64,000 bases of DNA from contig OZ026834.1 in assembly GCA_964023205.1 (NCBI GenBank), positions 28,682,756 to 28,746,755 on the forward strand. Reading direction: 5' to 3'. The position numbers and the translations under genes were made by a program. The DNA comes from Lutraria lutraria (Eukaryota; Mollusca; Bivalvia; Venerida; Mactridae). Below are positions 44,633 through 59,600 of the stretch, piece after piece (positions within the stretch are counted from its first letter, which is position 1; each line of letters begins with the position of its first letter). The notes below the pieces were generated by a model. The model was not told the origin of the DNA. It worked only from the letters and a program-made list of their open reading frames with translations, and searched no databases.

Positions 44633-47600
44633 CTGAAGTGAAAATAAGAAAACAGGAAATTTATACAAAGTAAAGCAAATTTTTTGCACTCTTTTTCAAA
44701 GTATTCAACCTGTATAATAAAGTTATACAGACGTTATTGACAATCATTTAGCCTTTAGTGGAATAGATATATAGTAGATAAGATTAAATATATTTCTAGG
44801 CTGTTTGACTTTTTAAAAGACATTTCGTGTTTCTGTTGCGAATATAATCAGACGAATGTGATAGAAAATAAAAAATACATAGAACAAAAAAAAAAACTCG
44901 AAATCAAGACCAGGCGCTGTTGATTATGTCTGCCTATGTCTGGTGTTCTTGTGTTTGCATGGCGGCGACCATTAGAGTTTAGACACTCCTATCAAAGACT
45001 TCCTAGCAAGATCATGAAAAGTACAAGACAAATTCTCTGTAAAAAATTGGAGGAATTATTCAATCAGGAAAAAGAACTGAAATGCCCTTTTCAGTTTGTA
45101 TTCGTTAATAGGTTTTTGTTTTGCAAAAATGTATATTTAGCACCCAACAGTAGGTCTGTTAATTTACTTTCTATGTTGACTTCCGTCCTATGTGTACGAG
45201 ACATGAATTTACTTTTAAAACAAATCGACGATTCGGTAAATTTCGGTCGACCTCGGGACCGGCCCGGAAACGGCCGATTTGTGGCGAATGCACCAGAGAT
45301 CTGTGAAGGGGGTAGATATTGTGGCTGTAAATAAGGGAGAATAGAAGAGAGTCAACGTGTTCATTGCCAGGACATGCATTTCATGAATACCGTTGACTCG
45401 TCTGTACAAATCCTTTGTTGCGCTGCAACATGGAACGGGAACCAGTTTAACCCTCTCCTCGGAGGTTATCGTCCTGTGTGTGTAGTGTATTTTTTATGAG
45501 AATTGATTTGAGCCAGGCAGTTTCATTGGTAATTGGCCATCGTCCATCAGTGGGAGAAGCGTAAATTTATAGCAAGTGGCAATTTTCTGGGATTTTTTTA
45601 CATGTTTAATGTTCTTTACATGCATTATTGAAATAAGGACACGCAAACAAGTAGTCAAGCTTACATAAAAGTCAACACCGCACTTTTACATTCAAACAAA
45701 AGCGCATATTATCATGCACTTTCTTGATGACTAAAAGCTATTTTGATTCTTAAACTCAGAATTTGCAACGTATACTACTATGTCATCAATAAAGCACCAT
45801 TACCGAATGTCTGATCAACATTCGCAACATGCCCTGTATGAACACAAATAAAAACATTCAAAAAATAAAGCTACGTGGTATTCACATATACGGACAGTCT
45901 GTGATTTTTTCCCCAACCATGTGTCGTGAAATTTATGACAAATATATCCTACACCTGCTTAATGCAACAGGTGATTCTGACTCTTACAACACGTAAATAA
46001 ATGAACTATTACAGTTATAAATCTTAACTGGACATCACTGTTGTGCCATATCGCGATGCCATGTTTAATAAATGTGTACTTAGAACAGGCATTAGTTTGA
46101 GTCACGTGGGCCTTATTAATATCCAATTAATATAATGATTATTGGAATAATCATCAAGGTCTTCAACTGGTCATTAATTTCATGATTAAGCCAAACTTGA
46201 AGAAATGTTGGCTTTCAATCATTAATACAAATCCACACCCGAAACGTTTTCAGCGATTACTGACAAAAATACAGTTATTTCATGAGCAATTGTGGAACAG
46301 CAAAACTGTGGTCCCGAGGTGAAGGGATGATTTTTTAACTGTTGTACCGAGGCTGTAGACGTTGGGTAAAGCATTTTCCCTGGGATTTTCCATATTTTTT
46401 TCCTTTCCACCTACATAGTACTTACTTCGAAACATCCTTTTTGTATACACATGTTCTAGCCGAGGTAATGCGTCAGAAAGTCAATGCGATCTTTTTAATC
46501 ATGGGCAACGAACACTGTTGACTGGTCAATTTCCAGACTGCACCTTGAATAATCCAGTCGGAGACATGGAGTTTTGAAGTTGGTACCCGAACATAGCCTG
46601 GTAAGACTCGATAAAGTCACATAATTATACGGTTATTGAAGTAAGTTGCATTTCGATCTTAAGTATTACGAACCTAACTCTTGATTATGTTCATTGAATA
46701 CGTAGAATGAATCATTTGTAAGTCATCACGAGCTTTTTCTGAATAGTTAGTAATATTACCCCCACCTCTTTATGATGTAATATATGATATGATATAATTG
46801 ACCCGGGATCAACTTTTCAAAATGTTGTATGGTTCATAGTTGTATCAAACCACAATTAATTGAGGTACTTCTAACTTTTGTTCATAGTCATTAAAGCCCC
46901 ATAATCATATAAATTTATCAGTCGTAATAGTTTCTGTTTGTTCTGAGGAATCTGGTGTGTTTTCCTCCCGTGCGTACTTTATAGCAAGAAAAAATGTTTC
47001 CAATACCACTATCGTATTTTTTTTAATATCATTGAATTTTTTTTTTATAGAACAGAGGTGTTTTCCCGAAGTCATATTATGCACACGGCATGAAGTGACG
47101 TCACGCGCTCTATATATTTCAAGTATACAAAAGCAAAATTCACAGCGAAATGAGTATTTTTAGAAGAAAAAAGGCTTGTTTCGTCGGTAATAATTATCTT
47201 GGGATAAATCAGCAATTGTTTGTTTTTTGCATATATTTTATATGGCAAAAAGCTAATGGGACTTTAAACGTTTTTTAACATACCAGGTACGATTCGTTCC
47301 CAAATATGTTCGTACTGTAAAATTCGCTGTAAGAACATCGTGAGTCGGCGTCAAAAATAGTGTGGGTTTGGTAGCCATAGACATCAATGCTTAATCTGGG
47401 CTTAATAACTGGTTAATCTTACAGAGTTATATCTTAATGGAATATCAGACTGGTACATATCAGTAGTCAAATAATTGGTAAACGTATAAGATTGTCTGGC
47501 AATCAAAGGTCAGTCTGGTTCATTTCATATAGTTGCCATAACTTAGAGTTGCCTTAATTTGTTTATCTACTTGATAATCCTAATATAAACATTACATGCA

Positions 47601-50600
47601 AATTGACCTCATATAATAGTGACGTCATCCAGTCTTATCTGACCTTTTCGTACTCACGATAAGCCGAGAAACATTGCGTGTCTTTTCATGAGGTCATGTA
47701 AAAATGGAATTACGACATAACGGAAAATTTACGACAGTAAAAATGTTGTAAAATATAATGTAGCTCAAAGCAGTGCTATGATTTTTCTTTTTTGTCAAAC
47801 AGACGCAGAACTAACTTTCCTTTAAGGTCTCAAACGGAACATTATCGTTTCAGGAAAGACACTCCTATTTATCAATGGCAAAGTCGATCGGACCCTCGGT
47901 TACATTGAATCTGTGAATTCGTCTTTAAATGTAATTTAGCTGAAGACATTACTTTAACAGATATTTCCACATGTTCCTAACCAAACAATGTACTCTTTTT
48001 TCCGCGTTAACCACGGCTAACCAGTAGGTGGTGATTTATACTTATGAGTATTAGTTCATTATAGTTGTTTGTGGGTATATAGTGTAGTGTCTATTACTAG
48101 TTTGGCTAATCCTGGCCATTTGATTGGCTAATGGTGATGACTGAATCTATTAACAGTTGACAGATAAGTAAATCATGAAGACATTACCTAGATAAGTTTG
48201 TGTGTGGCTATTTGAAGTTCACTGTGGTTGTATGATAGTGCCAAGATTTATGGTGAATTCGTTAACCTTTAGGGTTGATTCTATTTGATAGATGTGGGGT
48301 ATGATATTACCATGTGCTTGTGAACTATATGCATGAATTTGTCAAATACTCAGGATTGTCATTATAATGTGTATTACTCATATCATGTAAATATTTTATA
48401 CTCTCCTTAATGTAGGATTGAATAAAATATACAGTCAATATCCTTTATGAAAAAAATAAAAACATAAACCAACATGCTTCTTGTAATTCGTCTACCTATA
48501 ACGTTTTGTTATAGTTTTTCTTGTTCAGAATAAACGGTGTAAGTAGAACCACAGACGTACATTTGGGTAGAACTGTCAACCTCCCGTAAGCCAACTAGAC
48601 AGATTCCTCACATTTTTTCTCTTTTCTCTTTTTCTAAGAGTGATTCGAATTAACAGCGGCGAGGAGTCAGTAAATACAGGGTGTCCCAAAAAAGTAACAC
48701 TTTCACGCATGTTTAATGTCCCTTTAAATTGCAGATGAATACATAATATTTATATACAAAAAATGTACATGTAGATATGTAGATTAAAGATGTAAGTTTA
48801 TTGTGTCAAAGAACCTTATAAATATCTTCAAAATTTGGAATTTAATACTTTATAATAATTTAATTAAATTTAATCCTTGACGTCGTTTTAGTAATTCATG
48901 ACGTTTTTGATGTGACGACCTTTCATCCTGTACTAGTCAGATACCATAAAAACTCGGCAAAGAAGCACCCGCGTTAGCACTATTTTATCTGTCTGTATTC
49001 GACAGAGCCGCCTCAGAGAAATATTGAAAGGCGGTACCAAGATTCGAGCCCATCGATTACCCCCCCCCCCCCCCCCGACACATTAGGACTAGTTGCCTTT
49101 CATGACGTGTGATGAATGTACAAATTCTATTAAGTGTCGCATTTTTACATTCCTTACAGAAGTTCAGCATTAAAAAGCTAATAATTATTTTCATGTTTCA
49201 TATAACTTTTAATAACATGGTTTTAAGTCAATATCAATTTGTGCTGCACAAGAACTGAGCGTAATTTAATACGACTTAAAAGCATTATTACAAAGAATCC
49301 ATTTTCTGATCAGAAATATCAACGGTAATAATTATGTTACTTTTTAATAACAAAAACGTTCGCGCAAGAGATCGTAATTACTGTCGGGATACATCGGCAG
49401 TTTCCGTTACATATTAAAGAAGAGCATAGTTTTGTTATTCTGTTGTTTAAAACAGTCCACTCGACAACTGTCGTCATTTCAGAGAGGGGATATAAGGTAC
49501 AGGAGAACCGGACGTTTATACCCCGACTCTTATTTCGAATAGTTATCCCTGGTTCTATATTCTGCCCAGTGTATAGCACCGACACCCGACTCATTTATTT
49601 CCCTGGTTCTACATTCTGCCCAGTGTATAGCACCGACACCCGACTCACTTATTTCCCTGGTTTTATATTCTGCCCAGTGTATAGCACCGACTCCCGACTG
49701 ACTTATTTCCCTGGTTCTATATTCTGCCCAGTGTATAGCACCGACACCCGACTCACTTATTTCCCTGGTTCTATATTCTGCCCAGTGTATAGCACCGACA
49801 CCCGACTCACATATTTCCCAGGTCCTATATTCTGCCCAGTGTATAGCACTGACACCCGACTCACTTATTTCGAGTGACTTTCTTAACATACTACGTACTT
49901 GGCTCGGTAGTTAGGACGCGGACACTGAAAAAGCGCCCCTGAATTACCACTAGACCACCGCTCATCCCTAGTGTATGATTATACCACCGTGTTATATTCC
50001 AATCTCCAGTCTGGTAATTTTCCCTTAGCAAAGATACGTAACAAAACAATAATACTACAATATTACATTCAGAATAAATGTCCTTTGAATATTTATATTG
50101 TACTCGACGCTAAAAATACTTTGGCATTTCCATATGCTAAAAGCATTTGGCATTGTGACATTAGCAAAGCGTTTTAATAGAATTGCAAATCATATGTATT
50201 TTCTTTGTAAATATAAATAACCAGGATTTAAATGCCATCGAGTTATATTATATGGCAGTTATGACGTCATAAATTCCATAGAGCTTTCGTTAGCAACGAA
50301 TTGTTAAAACATGTTTAACACGATAAATGTCTTGTTAGTTGAAATTGACGAGTTGCGACTGAAGCACTTAGAAAGTTACGTCAAAATTGAGAATATTCAA
50401 AACAGTTTTAAGGTTATCAATCATTCAATAGCACCGTTGAAATCAAACTCATTCGTAACTACTCGGGCATTTCCGTAACTGTGAAATACGCACTTTTCAT
50501 TCGACATACGCCGAGGAATACCGATTGAATTCAAACTGTAGAAAAAATATCATGCTAATTTCAATGTTCAAATATCCCACCTCGATAAAACACTTGGTGA

Positions 50601-53600
50601 CAACTAATCCACGACAAAAAGACCGTACATTGCCGTGTTTTCACGAGTCAATCACACGTAGACTTGCCTCAATTATCGACTATCAAGGTTAGCTTTTAAA
50701 AAAGCTAGAAAGCGGCTGGGTTCGTTCTTTTTATCAGGAAATGTGCGGACATTAACAGACCATTGTTGTGCAGAAATGGGTACTCAATCGAGTTCAAGCG
50801 CAGTATGCACTCACCGTGACTCCCGATTAAATACACAGTACATACAGTGCTTTGCTTTTATGACGTCTCTTCGTTTCAAAAGACATATTTGCGTTATAAT
50901 GGCTGATAATTCTGTTTCCCGTCTCCAAACTTACAGTAAACTGTAACAATGGAGACGGGAATTAGACTAATGGCTCCGAAACGTGGAAATTTTACGTTTT
51001 GTAAGCCCGATTTCCATTGGTTACTTTGTAGATACGTCATATTTGGTCTCCGGCTTTTTAGTTTTACTGATACGTTAAGCTGAAATCCAGGTTGGTCCTA
51101 ATTTGCTGAACATATGCTGGTGCAAGTCGGCATTACTAAAACATTTTCGAACCTAAATATTAGACTATATAGTTCAACACGACAGTGAGACCAATTTAAT
51201 ACAAAGACATTTTTGTCTAAAAGGTGGTGTTAATATTAGGGTTTTACTGTTGTCTATGGTGGTTTAAAATTGAATATAGTACCAATTAGAGACATGAAAA
51301 TCAACAATGATAGAATTAGATTATTGGAATTCTAAATGCTTTATTACTAGTATTGTAATCCCTTATGTCGGCAGATTATACTTTCATCAACGACAAACAA
51401 TATTCGTGTCCCTTATGTAGGCCTATGATTTTATCACACTAATGTAAATAATGAAAAATTGTATTAAACACAAAAAACTCATCAGAATTCAACTCGTGCT
51501 AAACTAGATTTCTTTGATAACATTTAATCGTTTCACTATTCTCAAAATAGGAGATAATATTTCATTTGGGCATTCCAGCGTAAGTTAATAATAATAACAT
51601 CAATTAATAATCATGAAAATAAAGAGAGAGAGAATAGCTCAGTGATAATAGATTTTACATGGCAAAATTGGAGAAGAATGAGATCGAAATGATATACATG
51701 TACATAAAACGCTTTTCAGTCAGACCCGCAATCGTAATTACTCTGGCATTTCCGTAACTGAGAAATACGCCTCGTATATAAGTGTAAAGTTACAAATATT
51801 GGTTAAGCGGTTTCCGGTCACTACTTTTCACAACAATCAAGGTACTCGTTTTCTAGAACCATTTTCAGAATTACAGCCTTTAAAACGCGTTTATCGTTTG
51901 TGATCATAGTAATAACATGGACATCAAGTTTCCATTGAAATAAAAAATAGGTCACGGTTTCCATGGTTGGAGTCCCAGGGTCAGCCATCATAATTGAAAA
52001 TAGGACGTGAAAACAACAACAAAATGGCGGCCTGCATTAATTCATGTCCGAGGCACATTTCTTTAGACAAACGCAGAGGAGTTGCAATTGTCAGCCCCGA
52101 GGCGAATGCAAGGGTGTGAGTTTTTGCTTGCTAACGCCAAAGATGATTTAGGCACCTGATACCAACTGTTTTAACGCAACAGTGAAACCAATTATGTAAG
52201 GTTTCAGTTGATAACTTACAAAGTAATCGAGTAAACAAAAAAAAAGAAGGTCGAGAGGTGGCCTTTTTTCTACCCAACATCAAATAGCACTAATGGACAT
52301 TTAATTTGTGTGATATATCAGTGATGCAGCCGCCTGATAACATTAATGAAAACAGATCGCAGATATTCTATAAATATTTAATATATATCTCATTAGTGTA
52401 AGGTCAGTCTAATGTTTTTCATCCGACGTGACTTTTAGTAATATATATCGACAGATGCCATTAAGGTAATTTATAACATTTCAGCTTCATATTTACGTTT
52501 TATCTAACAGCATCAATTAACATCAATCAGGTAGCACAGTTCAAAAACTTGATTTGCCGGAGAATGAAGTACATACTTAGATACCATTAATCAATAGTCC
52601 GCCATTGAAGGGAATCGAACCCCCGAATTAATGCCCGACGCTCTGTCCTTACAACACTGATCGACGGTTATTTTCCAATCAAATGAGATCTATTCAATCA
52701 TTTATAAACATAATCACATGCCGGCAAATTTAGATCGACTTGATGGTACCGTAGCATCTAAATGCTAATAATGTTTGTCAACTTATCGTCGAATTATTAC
52801 CCGGAGAAGCCATTTTAAGGTAATAATTCGAATTTCGAAAATGTAGAACAAATGAAGACCGGCGTATGATTGGATGTTTCTGAACACAGGATTGACTTGT
52901 CTTAAGTCTTATATCCGTCACGCAGTGATCTGAGAATGGGGTTTAATAAACTGTACCTTTTTTAAGTCTAGAGGATTGGAAAATCCATAACCATGGAAAA
53001 GACAATTAAACGCTATTTATTCTCAGAGGTCAGACGTGAGTCGAAGCAGGCGATTAAGTTATGAGCGAACGAGCTCTAATATAGACAAACATAGCACAAA
53101 ACAGTGGTACCATCACAAAACAACAACATTACCTCCGCAAACAACATTAGCATCGCAACAATATCATAAATCAACCATAAAAGGACACCACCAGAAACAC
53201 ACCGCATAACATTAAAATCACAGAAAACTACAGCAGTGATACCATCATAACAATCATTGAAATCATCATTTTGCACCAGCAGCAACAGCACCAGCAGCAA
53301 GCCAAGCACAATGACCAGCAGCAGTCGTAACATCAGCAGCAACAGCACCAGCAGCAAGCCAAGCACAAGGACCAGCAGCAGTCGTAACATCAGCAGCAAC
53401 AGCAACACCAGCAAGCCAAGCACAAGGACCAGCAGCAGTCATAACATCAGCAGCAACAGCAACACCAGCAAGCCAAGCACAAGGACCAGCAGCAGTCATA
53501 ACATCAGCAGCAACAGCAACACCAGCAAGCCAAGCACAAGGATCAGCAGCAGTCATAACATCAGCAGCAACAGCAACACCAGCAAGCTAAGCACAAGGAT

Positions 53601-56600
53601 CAGCAGCAGTCGTAACATCAGCAGCAACAGCAACACCAGCAAGCCAAGCACAAGGACCAGCAGCAGTCATAACATCAGCAGCAACAGCAACACCAGCAAA
53701 CCAAGCACAAGGACCAGCAGCAGTCATAACATCAGCAGCAGCAGCACTAGCGATGAAAACATCATCAAATGCAGAAACAGCAGTATTAACAACCATGCCA
53801 CAAACAGCAACAATAACAACTTCATAAATAGCAGGACGACCTTTACTACCCCTAAACCAACATAAACCATTCACCTTTAACAAGAAAAACTATAACAAAA
53901 CGTTATAGGTAGTCGAATTTCAAGAAGCATAATTATTGGTTTATGTTTTTTGTATGAAGTAGCTTTTTTCATAAAGGATATTGTCTGTATATTTAATTCA
54001 ATCTCAGGGTATAAAATATTTACATGATATGAGTAATACACATTTTAATGACAATCATGAGTATTTGACAAATGCATAAATTCATGTATATAGTTCACAA
54101 GCACATGGTTATATCATACCCTACATCAAGCAAATAGAATCAACCCCAAATGTTAACGAATTCAACATAAATCTGAACACTATATCATACAACCACATTG
54201 AACTTCAAATAGCTACACAACAATTTATCTAGCAATGCCTTCATGATTTACTTACCTGTCAACTATTAATAGATTCAGTCATCACCATTAGCCAATCAAA
54301 TGGCCAGGATTAGCCAAACTAGTAATAGACACTACAGTAAGTACTCGCAAACAGCAAATACTCGTAAGAGTATAATTCGTCTAGAAAACATCAATAGTAT
54401 GATAATGTCAGCAAAAACGTCAACAAACTTCAGCTGTTTATCATTTTGCGTCATCAAAATACCTAGATTAAACTCATGCATACTTGAATGATCGAGATAG
54501 AATTGCTATCTGTTAACTACCTCTTAACTATATAACCTGTTTCGTACTGCGTCGTTAACACTGAGTGAATCAATAAAACTATTGCAGACATGAGTGTGAA
54601 ATAAATATCTGTTAATTACGTCACAGCTTCAACTTATTTTCTTTATTTTGCCAGCCGGTAATACGTTAGTAATTCACCACCAAAACAACATGAACACACA
54701 CAGAACACCGAACGTTCCGAAAATTAGGACCAACCTGGATTTCAGCTTAACCTATCATTAAAACTAAAAAGCCGGAGACCAAATATGACGTATCTATAAA
54801 GTATAACTAATAGAAATCGGACTTTCAAAGCCTATAATTCTCCCTGTCAGACTGGAGACGGGAACCAGACTAAGCAGCCATTAGTATTGTAACGCAAATA
54901 ATAAATTATGTCTTTGATACGAAGAGACGTCTTAAAATCAAAGCACTGAAGGTAATTTGGTTCTAAACGGGAGTCACGTTAAGCGTATACTGTGCTTGAT
55001 TTTGAATGAGTATTCATTTCTGCACAATAATGTTCTGTTCATGTCCACAACTCTCCTGATAAAAAAACTGAGCCGCTTTCTAGCTTTTTAAAAGCTAACC
55101 TTGTAAAATACTTAGGATAGCTAACGTACTGTATACTACGTTCTGTACATAGTTCCCATATCATATCTACAATATTTACCTCCCTTGGCAGCCATCTTAG
55201 TTGGCAAAGTTCTTATATGCTTAATAGAAACAATAAGAAAATTGGTTATTAAACAACTCAATTTATAAAAGATAACTTAATAATGAAGTTGTTAAGGCCA
55301 TAAGCACATCAGGTTGAAGAAAATGTAGTTGTCACATATAAATATCATGTATTTAGAATTATCAAAACAAAAACATAAATATCTTCTTTCAATGCTTGTT
55401 GAATTTGCCAACAAACATGGCCGCCAAGTGAGGTAAATATTGTAGATGTGGGAACTACATATTAGAATGAAGCGAACCATAAATGGGCGATACTACCCGG
55501 GAGTAGCAGGTGCGCTTTTCTGATCTCCTAAAGAAGAGCTATTCAAGGGCACATAAACCATGTTTGCTACATGTAACCAGCTTGATTTCGCATCTTTTAC
55601 ACTGATAGAATCAATAAAACAGGATAGAGAAATGATTAACAGTAAAAACTTGGAGATTACTATCTCACAGAAATCTCACAGGGTGCTTAACAAGAATAAT
55701 TTGTTATCTGTCTCTCAACGTAAGGCGTAATGATTCAGTTATCATTGACAGACCATTTGTTGTTTTCTCAGATATTGCTACCATCTCTCCAAAAAACAAC
55801 AATCCGTATATTGAACGAAGACAGTACATTTGTGAAGACATAGTAGAATGTGATTACAAACACGGTTTTCTAGACATATTGCATAATTACGACTAAATTA
55901 GATTTTAAAAAAACATATTTCTTTCTATTTGGCAACGCAAAAGCTTACATGTACATCGGATCTGGACAGTATCAAACGTCTATCGAAAGAAATAACACAC
56001 GCAACGCCACGAAACGTACGAGCCTCATAGTTTGTGGCTTATCACGCATGGCCAAAATCAAGCACTGTTGTAACACATTGTATTGATTCTTGCGTATCAA
56101 TTCTTCAGACTTCGTCGGTGTGTTCTGTATTAAAAGCGATATTTGATCACACACCCTTCCTGCGTTGAGTCAACAACAATCAGTCTAGACGACTGTATTA
56201 ATTTTACAGCAGAACAATTTCCATTACGATGTCAAAGAGCTCTCAGTTTACTTTCATTCAGAAAATATGCCACAGAACTGTTAGACAGTGTCTATACTTG
56301 ATGGTTAGATAGCGCCTTTACTTGATGCTATTGGTAAGCTATGTAGAAGCACATTTGTCTCGTAGCACATTTGTCTTACGTAAGACCGATGCGGTCGCAT
56401 TTGTCTTACATGAGACAAATGGGACCTCAAATGTCTAACAAAAAACACACACACACACACACATTTGTGTTACAAATGTGATCCGACAATGTTTTTATGG
56501 GACAAGAAAGCACATTTGTCTCACGTCATTTTTTCATGAAACACAAGCACGTTTGTCACATATTTTTCCACGGCAGAAAAACAAATCTTAGAATCGAGGT

Positions 56601-59600
56601 TCGATCGCCGTTTTACCTCGTGTCATGTGTACTTTCGAGTATCCATTCTATTGTTTGTCGAACACACCTGTCTCATTTCCAATTTGTCGCAAATGTATGG
56701 TGGCTGATTTCTGCCATTTTATATCTTCGTGTGTTCGCGGCCCCAAAAGTCGACACGAAACTATACAAGAGAAGATTTCGTTAGTTCGCCTTCAATATTT
56801 CGTGTGTTCGTGTATTCGCCCTCTAAGGTCGAAGGCGAAGACACGATGAATGAGCATAAAATGGCAGAAATCAGCCACCATACAAATTTGAATGTTTACG
56901 AGCACATAGGTCACACATTGTGACACCCTTAGCGGGAAAGACAAAATGTGGTTTTTACTGACAGATTCGTATGCTTGGGGTTATATTTCCAGTCAAGTTA
57001 TTTTCTTTTTTTCCCAATAGATTGTTTATTCATTTACTTAAAAATGTTTTGATATACATGGGTTACATCAAATAAAAAAAATAAAGCATCTTTTTATTGA
57101 GTTTGACGTCGTATGTCAATGTTATTTGCTTTAAGTACGATGGACAAGCGATCGTTACAGCGTTGCTAGGTTACCAACCAAATCTGGTCCCCCGCTACCC
57201 AAATTGATGTGAATCTGACACGTGTGCCTAAGGGCGATTATCTCCAGACACTAGCTGTCCAAGAAAAAGTCTCAAATCAGTTCGAAAGTTATACGTTAGT
57301 AATTGGGCTTGACTTTCTTTTTGTAATTAGTGTTAAATAAATGATACAATAACATTAAGTTCCATTTTAGTAATATAACATCGTACACGGGAATGTAAAG
57401 TTATACTAAAAACTGCAACACGTGCCTGGATAAATTCCTTGGTTTGCAGTCTCAAAGGTTGCTTTTACAATGAAGAATTTTACGCTGGAATTATCACAAG
57501 ATTGCACAATTATTAAATGAAATTAACGCAAAAAATAATATGATCATCTTAAATGTGTGCGGTTCCAAGGGCCGTAACTCCAGTGTGTGAAACTAATTCA
57601 TTTTATGAATCGGAAGCGACAACATTCTTCATTATATTTCCAACCAGATATTTCTTTTGTTTTGTAGACAGTTCTGCGACAGAATGGAAATGGAACTTAC
57701 ATAGACTTGCAGTGCAACATGAAACGGGAACTAGTTTAACGATTGCATGGCGGATGCAGATACAAGTAGTACTAAGGTACGCATGACAATTCATGCGCGC
57801 CGAGCGAGTGACGGTTCAGGAAACCTGAACTATCGTTACACAAACGAAAGAATGGCAGCCATCGCGAGAGTTTATAATAACTTTCTATTGTGAGTGACAC
57901 TTTGAAGTATTACGTACTTCCAGATGTTTTTCATGTCTACGTAAATAAAGCTTAAGGAATTCCCCAAAGCTTCGAAGTTAATAAATATTGAACAAAGTCG
58001 TTTTTTCTCCAAGTAATTCTGCTTCGATACATTTTATGGAAATGTGATTATTGAAGGCACTAAGTCGAGTTTTCCTAGCCTAAGATCTTATTTAAGACCA
58101 TACAGAGAACGTCCTACATAGAGATAATGTAATCATACAGACATATCGTCTTGTATAATTTCAGAGACATGTTTATCATTATGTCTGGTTAACCTGATCA
58201 AACCTTCAATGGAGAAGTGAACCAAAACAAAACGAACTGATTGAAAATAGATCTTAGGATATCCTTAAAAATGTGGTTTTACGACAATCTCATTAAAAAA
58301 TCACCGAACCGAATTATTTTGCCATTTTTACTAAAACATTGTGTTCATGATTTTAATTAAGCCTTTGATTTCAATAAAGTGCTTACCTATCGTAATAGGC
58401 TCCAAACATTTTTTTTCAGTTCAGGTTTTACGATAAATTCCTTTGCAAATGTAAATGATCGACACATTAATTCTTTACCATACTTGCGGTATTATTTTCT
58501 TATAAACAAATAATAAAAATCAAGGAAAGAAATGCCAAATATTACAAACATTCGTGGAAATATTCGGTTTTTCTCGTAACAACAACCACATTGCAGACAC
58601 GATCTGAGTTTTTTTACATTTTATATTAAGGCTTACAAAGAAATGGCTTGTTTCTGATTACTAGTACCCGACCTTTCCCAAAAGTTTCCCGGGAGCCTTA
58701 TCTTTGCATAAGGACCTAGGAACGATACGTCCATTGTCTAACCTTTTACCTTTCCATATACCATTTTTTAAGAGCCAAAGTAAATAGAACAAGAAGGTCA
58801 TGATGGCCCCATATCGTTCACCAAATAAAAAGAAAATTATCATAAGCCTTTGTAAAATTAAGTGACCCGGGGGTAGGGCTAAGTGTGCCCCTAAGGCAAT
58901 AATTTGAACAGATGTCCACCAGACAATGCTACATACAAAATATGTAAGCTCCAGGCCTTAAGGGTTTGGACAAGAAGATTTTTTTTGTTTTCCTATATGA
59001 GCCTATATAAATCATGTGGACCCTTTGTGCTCTGTTGAGCTAAAAATTAAACATCACCATCTACCTACCTACCCTATATTTAAATACCGGCATGTAACAA
59101 GAAACAAACTTGTTTCAGGGCTAAGTATACAATCGAGATATAGTACGCCCACGTTCTGTCCGATCCAATTCCGTACTTATTGCATTTAGAGATAAGACCG
59201 CTAATTCTACATAATTTCTCCATATATGGTAAAAATGACAAGGATATATTTCACGCCAACACTGTGTCTACAGAAGTAAAAAATTAGCTGGAGAATATAA
59301 CAAAAGCAATCGTGATAGTTAGAGTTCCATAAATGATTAAGGGATTAAAGTAGAGGTTATTGGTATCCTAAAGGCATTACATGCTTTCAAAACTGATCTT
59401 CACCATCACCAAGAAATTTGATCTCAAGGGAAGATTGTCCGTCCTTCTCTAATAGCATTTATCCTACACTCAGTGATCTAATTACAGCGATGAGTATGGT
59501 GGATGATTTACGCCATGCCGTATTTGTGCTTTTTGTCACGACAAAGCGAAAAAGCGAAAATGGTCGTGTTTTCGCAATGTCGTGGCGAAAAGGCGAAAAT

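Noticed and set aside
49443..49889. 144- and 119-codon opposed frames as genes
   Set aside because: Made by six 54-bp tandem units inside a dispersed repeat.
53257..53865. 202-codon Ser/Asn-rich frame as a gene
   Set aside because: Product of a 57-bp tandem repeat whose length is a multiple of three; the opposite strand is open too.
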